From Alphaproteobacteria bacterium (GTDB lineage Bacteria; Pseudomonadota; Alphaproteobacteria; GCA-2731375): a DNA stretch of 18,594 nt. This document shows, one piece after another, positions 13,562-18,594 of this stretch. Every line of letters begins with the position of its first letter. The first letter of the stretch is position 1. The notes under the pieces are model-generated. The model was not told the origin of the DNA. It did no database searches and was given only the letters and a program-made list of their open reading frames with translations. Made by a program: the position numbers and the translations under genes. Location of the stretch: contig JANQKO010000163.1 of NCBI GenBank assembly GCA_028281075.1, forward strand, positions 1-18,594, in the 5' to 3' direction.

Positions 13562-14632
13562 GTGTCAGACAAGGCTGAAATCATCCAACTCCCCGTCAGC
13601 GCGCCGCGTGATTCCTACGTGGCTGCCCGCGCGCGGCTGACCGGGTTCCTGATCCGATACACCCTTATCGACAGCTACTTCAACTTCATCCGCGACGGCA
13701 AGGCTTATCCCTTCGCCGACGCCAGCCAGATCCTGCCCACCGGCAGCGCCCGCAGCACCGAGCGGCCACAGCAGAATACGGCCTTCGTCATCCTGCTGGA
13801 TGGCACCCTGCCGCGCGGACTGAACAAGCATTTTCGGCTGCGATCGTCCAATCGCGTCACCTGGCGTAACATTCAGCGTCTGGCCCCGGAACTGGACATC
13901 TCCGACTTCAAGTCCAGCCAGACCCACCTGCATTCGCCCGACGTCACCAGCCTGCTGGAGAAGCTGTTGACCATGGACTACGCCCTGATCGCCGAACGCG
14001 TGGTCGAGGACGATGTCGGGCATGTCTTCAAGTTGAGCCACATGCACGTGAAGGTCGAGCGGCTGACCGACAACGCCATCAAGGATCTGGCCCGTGATCT
14101 CGGCTATATCGACCGCCGGCTGTTCGAGCGCGGCGAGGACTATGTCGAGGCGCTGGAGGCCAAGTTCTTCGAATATTACGGTTTTCCGCCCAATGCCGCC
14201 GGCCGCCGCAGCGCGGCCGCCATGTCGGCGCAACTGATCGCCAAGAACGGCTTCCCCTTCACGGTCTTCACCTCCAGCCAGGAAGACTGCCGGCTGACGG
14301 TGCACGACAACGGCGACGTCATCGAGCAGTATATGCTGGTCCGCCTGGACGCCGGCCACCGGGCCGCCCTCGGCACGGCCGCGAAGCAGATCGGCGTGAC
14401 CGATCTGTCGCCTTACCTGATCGACGGCGGCGACACCCCCGTGGCGATCTACCGCGCCAGTCTCGAGCGGACGGACGCCACCCGCTCCGGCTCCACGGCC
14501 ACGCGGGACGAGACCCTGCAAGCGCCCTGGCTGAACATCGGCGACCAAGTGATCGTCGCCAGGCCGTCCGCCGACGCACCGCCGATCCCGTTCGACTGGG
14601 CCACGCTCGCCACCGCGTCGGGAGGCTCGTGA
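13562..14632 (+). CDS. Conserved-looking protein of unknown function beside the origin region
   Basis: I do not recognise this 356-residue protein. It starts at a GTG (13562; no better ATG upstream) and ends TGA. It is soluble: no signal peptide, membrane segment or Cys cluster is seen. Composition is normal for a folded protein, with blocks such as LIRYTLIDSYFNFIRDGKAY (31-50), a charged helix DYALIAERVVEDDVGHVFKLSH and FFEYYGFPPNAAGRRSAAAM. The last 60 residues are Thr/Ala/Pro-rich with less structure. The other strand is open over nearly the same span, but its Arg/Gly/Gln-rich translation is plainly a shadow. The gene separates maf from the PPDK-regulator gene, which are near neighbours in related origin regions, so it looks like a lineage-specific insertion. 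A role in replication or cell-cycle control is only guesswork from position. Confidence 0.8.
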   Translation: MSDKAEIIQLPVSAPRDSYVAARARLTGFLIRYTLIDSYFNFIRDGKAYPFADASQILPTGSARSTERPQQNTAFVILLDGTLPRGLNKHFRLRSSNRVTWRNIQRLAPELDISDFKSSQTHLHSPDVTSLLEKLLTMDYALIAERVVEDDVGHVFKLSHMHVKVERLTDNAIKDLARDLGYIDRRLFERGEDYVEALEAKFFEYYGFPPNAAGRRSAAAMSAQLIAKNGFPFTVFTSSQEDCRLTVHDNGDVIEQYMLVRLDAGHRAALGTAAKQIGVTDLSPYLIDGGDTPVAIYRASLERTDATRSGSTATRDETLQAPWLNIGDQVIVARPSADAPPIPFDWATLATASGGS

Positions 14633-14668
14633 CACGGCAACAGCCGAAGCGAACCGCCTCCCCGCTTG

Positions 14669-14716
14669 GTCATTGCCGGACTTGATCCGGCAATCCAGAC
14701 GGCGCTTGCCCCACGC
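14669..14716 (+). repeat. REP-like palindrome, copy C, with shared flank
   Basis: 14669-14698 begins GTCATTGCCGGACTTGATCC and ends CAATCCAG: stem ATTGCCGGA / TCCGGCAAT around a 5-base loop, nearly identical to copy B at 2835-2862. The downstream TGCCCCACGC (14707-14716) is the exact reverse complement of 2815-2824, which stands in the matching position beside copy B, so the repeated unit is about 48 bp. It lies in the 132-bp gap between the convergent ends of the unknown gene and the PPDK-regulator gene, and could terminate both transcripts. Confidence 0.65.
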
Positions 14717-14764
14717 ACAGTGACCACGAGAAAGAAATAAGATGATTGGTTTCGGGCCGGTCTC

Positions 14765-15577
14765 TCAGAGCTCGGCCCGGCGGGTGTAGAGATTCAGGAT
14801 CGCCGCCGCCGTTTCCTCGATCGAACGGCGGGTCACGTCGATGGCTGGCCAGCCCTTCTGCGCGAACAGACGCCGTGCCTGCGCCACCTCATCCTTCACC
14901 GCCATCAGATCGACATAGTCCGTCTCGTTCGACTGGTTCAGCGACAACAGCCGGTTCCGGCGGATCTGCACCAGACGCTCGGGGCTAGCCGTCAGGCCGA
15001 CCACCAGGGCGTCGTTCACCTGGCCCAGCTCGTCGGGCAGCGGAATGCCCGGCACGATCGGCACGTTCGCCGCCTTGATCCCCCGGTTGGCGAGATAGAT
15101 GCAAGTCGGCGTCTTCGACGTCCGCGACACGCCGACCAGAACCACGTCGGCCTGACTCAGATTCTGCATGCCCTGGCCGTCATCATGGCTGAGGCAGTAA
15201 TGGATGGCGTCGATGCGGCCGAAATACTCCGCGTCCATGACATGCTGCCGGCCCGGCATCTCGCCGGCATCGACGCCGAGATAGTTGGCCAGCCCGGCGA
15301 TCACCGGATCGAGCACCGACACGCAGGGCACCTGGAGTTGCCGGCAGGCTTCCTGCAGCGGCTCGCGGACATTGTGGTCGACGATGGTCAGCATCACGAG
15401 GCCCGGATTGGCGGTGACACCGGCGATCACCCGGTCGACCTGGACATGGTTGCGCACCATGGTCCACAGATGTTCGACCGGATCGGCGCTCTCGAACTGC
15501 ACCAGCGCCGCCTTCGAGACCGCGCTCAAGGTTTCGCCCGTCGAGTCGGACACGAGATGCAAGTGAAACTTGGTCAT
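14765..15577 (-). CDS. ppsR: Pyruvate, phosphate dikinase regulatory protein (ADP-dependent kinase/phosphorylase)
   Basis: This 270-residue protein of the PPDK/PEP-synthase regulator family switches pyruvate phosphate dikinase or PEP synthase off and on by reversible Thr phosphorylation using ADP and phosphate. The start at 15577 begins the conserved MTKFHLHLVSDSTGETL; the open frame runs 67 codons further upstream (to 15778), but that stretch is the putative origin and not family-like. The nucleotide-binding P-loop GVSRTSKTP is at 149-157, and IYLANRGIKAANVPIVPGIPLP follows as in the family. The Rickettsia homologue (RP001) lies next to the origin region. No target dikinase gene is in the window, so PPDK and PEP synthase cannot be told apart here. 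Confidence 0.94.
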   Translation of the reverse strand: MTKFHLHLVSDSTGETLSAVSKAALVQFESADPVEHLWTMVRNHVQVDRVIAGVTANPGLVMLTIVDHNVREPLQEACRQLQVPCVSVLDPVIAGLANYLGVDAGEMPGRQHVMDAEYFGRIDAIHYCLSHDDGQGMQNLSQADVVLVGVSRTSKTPTCIYLANRGIKAANVPIVPGIPLPDELGQVNDALVVGLTASPERLVQIRRNRLLSLNQSNETDYVDLMAVKDEVAQARRLFAQKGWPAIDVTRRSIEETAAAILNLYTRRAEL

Positions 15578-15980
15578 GCCTGTCGCTTCGCCGCCGCCGC
15601 CGGCGGTGTGGTTAACGTCAATCCCGGGGATAAGCCGGATGTCATCGCCAGGCAACGGATTTTCATGCAGCCATTGCGAGTCCGGTACCGCCAGATATAC
15701 GTCCGTGGACCTTCCCACCGCCTTAACACGAATACCGGGACCGGACGCGCCCGCGGGCCGATCATCCCCGTTATTCACGTGTTGCCGGAAATGAATTCTC
15801 CTTGAGTCGCGGCACTCCCGGCACGATCACCCCTCGAAATCCACCATATCGGCCACGGCGCCTCCCTGGACAGATATCTGTGGACGCCCGTGTGGATGTC
15901 CACTAATCCACCGGACTCACAGGCATCCACCTACAACAACAACCTTTTTCTTTAAAACAACATATATGTAGAAAGACGTT
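15578..15980. other. Putative chromosomal replication origin (oriC)
   Basis: This 403-bp gene-free gap lies between the PPDK-regulator gene and hemE, the place of the Caulobacter origin. DnaA-box-like motifs cluster in about 95 bp: AAATCCACC (15837-15845), GCGTCCACA (minus, 15879-15887), ACATCCACA (minus, 15891-15899), TAATCCACC (15904-15912) and GCATCCACC (15923-15931); a further TTATCCCCG lies on the minus strand at 15625-15633. All differ from the consensus TTATCCACA by two or three bases. 15931-15980 is 28% GC and would suit strand opening. ACAGATATCTGT (15870-15881) and ACATATATGT (15960-15969) are perfect palindromes. GANTC sites occur at 15678, 15804 and 15914, with others just inside both genes. 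The same gap must hold the hemE promoter. Confidence 0.65.
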
Positions 15981-17057
15981 ATGCAGACCGAGTCCTCTCC
16001 TTCCCGCGGGTCCGCGGGCACCAAGTCCGAGCCGCTGCTGATCCGTGTCCTGAAGGGCGAGACGGGCCCACGGCCGCCGGTCTGGCTGATGCGCCAGGCC
16101 GGACGCTATTTGCCGGAATACCGCCAGGTCCGGGCACGCGCCGGCAGCTTCATGCGGCTTTGCTATACGCCGGAGCTCGCGGCCGAGGTGACGCTGCAGC
16201 CGATCCGCCGGTTTGGCTTCGATGCCGCCATCCTGTTCGCCGATATCCTTCTGATCCCCGACGCGCTGGGCCAGACGGTCGAGGTACGTGAGGGCCAGGG
16301 CCCGGTCCTGCCGCCGCTGGCCGATGCCGGTGCCGTCGCCGGCCTGCGGCCCGACCGGCTGCATGAACACCTGGCTCCGGTCTACGAGACGGTGCGGATC
16401 CTGCGCCGCGAGCTGCCGGCCGAGGTGGCCCTGATCGGCTTCGCCGGCGCGCCCTGGACCGTCGCCACCTACATGATCGAGGGCGGCACCAGCGCCGACC
16501 ACGCGACGGCCCTGCGCTGGGCGGTGGAAGACCCCGATGGCCTGCAGCGGCTGATCGACCTGCTGGTCGCGAGCAGCATCGAATATCTGCTGGCGCAGGT
16601 GCGGGCCGGCGCGGATGCGGTGCAGATCTTCGATACCTGGGCTGGCCGGCTGCCGGCGTCGGCCTTCGCGCGGTTCTGTCTGGCGCCGGCCGCGGCCATC
16701 GTCGCCGGCTTGCGTGCCGAGTATCCCGACCTGCCGGTGATCGGCTTCCCGCGCGGTGTCGGTGAGCGTTATCGCGACTACGTGGTGGAGACCGGGGTCG
16801 CCGGCATCAGTATCGATCCCACGGTCGACCTCGACTGGGCGCGGGATGGGTTGCAGCCGCTGGTCGCGGTACAGGGAAATCTCGATCCGCAGGTCCTGGT
16901 CGCCGGCGGGGACGGCATGCGCGCGGCCACGTGTCGGATTCTCGATACCCTTGGCCATGGTCCATTCGTGTTCAATCTGGGCCATGGCATCGTGCCGCAG
17001 ACGCCGCCGGACCATGTCGGCGAGCTGGTTAGGCTGGTGCAGGGCTGGCGGGCCTGA
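15981..17057 (+). CDS. hemE: Uroporphyrinogen decarboxylase
   Basis: HemE decarboxylates uroporphyrinogen III to coproporphyrinogen III in the cytoplasm. The 358-residue protein has the signature RQAGRYLPEYR at 38-48, the catalytic Asp in FADILLIPDALG (D88), GAPWTVATYMIEGG with Y164, QIFDTWAGRLP and the C-terminal FNLGHGIVPQTPPDHV with its conserved His. The first 17 residues are Ser/Thr-rich and not conserved. The ribosome site is weak (AGAAAG) and sits in the AT-rich end of the putative origin. hemH follows after 18 bp, so the three hem genes form an operon. In Caulobacter the hemE promoter is part of the origin, which may also be so here. Confidence 0.97.
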   Translation: MQTESSPSRGSAGTKSEPLLIRVLKGETGPRPPVWLMRQAGRYLPEYRQVRARAGSFMRLCYTPELAAEVTLQPIRRFGFDAAILFADILLIPDALGQTVEVREGQGPVLPPLADAGAVAGLRPDRLHEHLAPVYETVRILRRELPAEVALIGFAGAPWTVATYMIEGGTSADHATALRWAVEDPDGLQRLIDLLVASSIEYLLAQVRAGADAVQIFDTWAGRLPASAFARFCLAPAAAIVAGLRAEYPDLPVIGFPRGVGERYRDYVVETGVAGISIDPTVDLDWARDGLQPLVAVQGNLDPQVLVAGGDGMRAATCRILDTLGHGPFVFNLGHGIVPQTPPDHVGELVRLVQGWRA

Positions 17058-17075
17058 CGCGGGCCGGGACTGCCG

Positions 17076-18140
17076 ATGTCGAAGCTGGCCGTGGTGTTGT
17101 TCAATCTGGGCGGTCCCGACCGGCCCGAGGCCGTGAAGCCGTTTCTGTTCAACCTGTTCAACGATCCGGCCATCATCGGGCTGCCGAACCCGTTCCGCTG
17201 GCTGCTGGCGAAGCTGATCGCGGCCCGGCGGGCGCCGGTGGCGCGCGGGATCTATGCGCAGATCGGCGGTGGGTCGCCGCTGCTGGAGCTGACGCGGGCA
17301 CAGGCGGCGGCCCTGGAGGCGAGACTGGCCGATGACGGTGCCGTCCGGGTCTTCATCGCCATGCGGTACTGGCATCCGATGAGTGACCGGACCGCGGCCG
17401 AGGTGGCGGCCTGGGCACCGGACGAGATCGTCCTGCTGCCGCTCTATCCGCAATTCTCGACCACGACGGTGGCGTCATCGGTGAAGGATTGGACCCTTGC
17501 GGCGCGCCGGCTCGGGTTGGCGGCGCCGACACGGACGGTGTGCTGCTATCCGACGGAGGCCGGCTGGGTGCGGGCACAGGCCGATCTTCTGTCCGAAGCG
17601 CTTGCCGGACTGCGGGAAGGCGGGCAAACGGCGAGGGTATTGTTCTCCGCCCATGGCCTGCCCAAGAAGGTGATCGATGCCGGCGATCCGTATCAGTGGC
17701 AGGTCGAGCGGACGGCCGAGGCGGTGGTTGAGGCGTTGCCGGCGGCGATCCGCGAGACCCTCGACTGGCAGGTCTGCTATCAGAGCCGGGTCGGGCCGCT
17801 GGAATGGATCGAACCCTCGACCGAGGACGAGATCGCCCGTGGCGGCGCCGACGGCGTGCCGCTGATCGTGGTGCCGATCGCCTTCGTCTCGGAACATTCC
17901 GAGACCCTGGTCGAACTCGATATCGAGTATGCCGAGCTGGCGGAGGCCAAAGGCGTGCCTGCTTACGTGCGGGTACCGGCGGTCGGCACGACCGAACCGT
18001 TCATTACCGGCCTGGCCGAGACCGTACGGATGGCGCGCGCGGGTCCGGCCGGCGCCGTGTGCAGCCAGGCCGGGGGCCGCGTCTGCCCGCCGGGGTTCGC
18101 GCGCTGCCCCGTCGCCGGCGCCGCCGGGTCGGGGGGGTGA
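17076..18140 (+). CDS. hemH: Ferrochelatase (with C-terminal Cys motif)
   Basis: HemH inserts Fe2+ into protoporphyrin IX to make protohaem. The 354-residue protein starts with VVLFNLGGPDRPEAVKPFLFNLF, has the catalytic His in SAHGLPKKVIDAGDPY (H193) and the acidic metal-path segment FVSEHSETLVELDIEY (E273, E276, E280). The C-terminus carries C329-x7-C337-x6-C344. Together with an internal Cys pair (C156, C157) this resembles the ligand set of the [2Fe-2S] ferrochelatases described from Caulobacter, so a cluster is likely. The last ten residues are Gly/Ala-rich. The stop overlaps the GTG start of hemJ (GTGA). Confidence 0.96.
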   Translation: MSKLAVVLFNLGGPDRPEAVKPFLFNLFNDPAIIGLPNPFRWLLAKLIAARRAPVARGIYAQIGGGSPLLELTRAQAAALEARLADDGAVRVFIAMRYWHPMSDRTAAEVAAWAPDEIVLLPLYPQFSTTTVASSVKDWTLAARRLGLAAPTRTVCCYPTEAGWVRAQADLLSEALAGLREGGQTARVLFSAHGLPKKVIDAGDPYQWQVERTAEAVVEALPAAIRETLDWQVCYQSRVGPLEWIEPSTEDEIARGGADGVPLIVVPIAFVSEHSETLVELDIEYAELAEAKGVPAYVRVPAVGTTEPFITGLAETVRMARAGPAGAVCSQAGGRVCPPGFARCPVAGAAGSGG

Positions 18141-18589
18141 CGGTGGATTTCCTCGCCGAATGGTATCTCTGGATCAAGGCGTTGCACGCGATCTCGGTGA
18201 TCGCCTGGATGGCCGGCATGCTCTATCTGCCGCGCCTGTTCGTCTATCACGCCGAGACGCCGGCGGGCGCGCCGCAGGCCGAGACCTTCGAGGTGATGGA
18301 GCGCCGGCTGCTGCGCGCGATCATGAATCCGGCGATGATCGCGGCCTGGGTCTTCGGCCTGTCGCTGCTGGCGACGCCGGGTGTGGTCGACTGGTCGGCC
18401 GGCTGGATCTACGTGAAGCTGAGCTGTATTGCGGCCATGACCGTGCTGCACCATATGTTTGGCCTGTGGCGCAAGGATTTCGAGGCCGGCCGCACCCGCC
18501 GTCCGGCCAGGTTCTATCGGATCTGGACCGAGGTCCCGGCGGTGCTGATGGTCGTCATCGTCATCATGGTCATCGTGAAGCCGTTCTGA
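18137..18589 (+). CDS. hemJ: Protoporphyrinogen IX oxidase HemJ
   Basis: HemJ is a small inner-membrane protein that oxidises protoporphyrinogen IX to protoporphyrin IX, the step just before ferrochelatase. The 150-residue protein has about four membrane segments (about 11-31, 57-76, 83-103, 131-148). It shows the family's YLWIKALHAISVIAWMAGMLYLPRLFVYH, with conserved H17, and a second conserved block WIYVKLSCIAAMTVLHH. The start is GTG at 18137, overlapping the hemH stop as GTGA; a second GTG at 18143 is possible. No ATG fits before the first helix. The order hemE-hemH-hemJ matches other alphaproteobacterial origin regions, where rho usually follows. Confidence 0.92.
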   Translation: MTVDFLAEWYLWIKALHAISVIAWMAGMLYLPRLFVYHAETPAGAPQAETFEVMERRLLRAIMNPAMIAAWVFGLSLLATPGVVDWSAGWIYVKLSCIAAMTVLHHMFGLWRKDFEAGRTRRPARFYRIWTEVPAVLMVVIVIMVIVKPF

Positions 18590-18594
18590 AGCGT

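Noticed and set aside
13565..14635. Minus-strand open frame of 356 codons opposite the unknown gene
   Set aside because: It mirrors the plus-strand gene almost exactly. Its translation is rich in Arg, Gly, Gln and Val with no folded-protein look, typical of a high-GC antisense shadow.
15578..15778. 67-codon N-terminal extension of the PPDK-regulator protein
   Set aside because: The family start MTKFHLHLVSDSTGET is at 15577. The extension is not conserved-looking and covers the putative origin.
15578..15980. Full CtrA site (TTAA-N7-TTAA) in the putative origin
   Set aside because: Only isolated TTAA half-sites (15612, 15723) were found, without a partner at the right distance.

Overview
The window is a high-GC chromosomal segment of an alphaproteobacterium, most likely of the Rhodospirillales type. 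This is inferred from gene content and order: hslU, smr, mltA, a Tim44-like gene, fxsA, secB, dnaQ, coaE, aroE, maf, the PPDK regulatory protein gene, hemE, hemH and hemJ. Most of these form the conserved neighbourhood known around the chromosomal replication origin of Caulobacter and Rickettsia. The genus cannot be named from the sequence.

Layout. 1-1107 is the 3' part of hslU. 1376-2290 is a LysR-type regulator behind an unusually AT-rich leader. 2291-2955 has no gene but is packed with inverted repeats: a 411-bp segment closed by perfect 24-bp inverted ends, a pair of 30-bp inverted hairpin repeats inside it, and a divergent pair of REP-like palindromes beside it. From 9276 down to 2956 runs one tightly packed minus-strand series: Tim44-like, mltA, lutA, lutB, lutC, smr, a GFA-family gene and an XRE-type regulator. 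The lutABC lactate-oxidation genes sit between mltA and smr. fxsA and secB read plus (9442-10627) and converge on the minus-strand series maf-aroE-coaE-dnaQ (13486-10654). 13562-14632 is an unrecognised plus-strand protein gene between maf and the PPDK-regulator gene (14765-15577, minus). hemE, hemH and hemJ (15981-18589, plus) close the window.

The most interesting site is the 403-bp gene-free gap between the PPDK-regulator gene and hemE (15578-15980). It has a cluster of degenerate DnaA-box-like ATCCAC/GTGGAT motifs, several GANTC sites, two perfect palindromes and a 50-bp stretch with only 28% GC next to hemE. Its position matches the Caulobacter origin, so I propose it as the chromosomal oriC. 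This is a homologue of a known system, not a new one. The least explained items are the unknown 356-aa protein beside this origin and the nested inverted-repeat element at 2358-2768.

Functionally, hemE-hemH-hemJ supply late haem synthesis. aroE, coaE, dnaQ and maf are housekeeping genes for the shikimate pathway, coenzyme A, replication proofreading and nucleotide clean-up. secB and the Tim44-like protein concern export or the membrane, and mltA remodels peptidoglycan. lutABC oxidises L-lactate. No phage, CRISPR array, tRNA, rRNA or intact transposase gene was seen.
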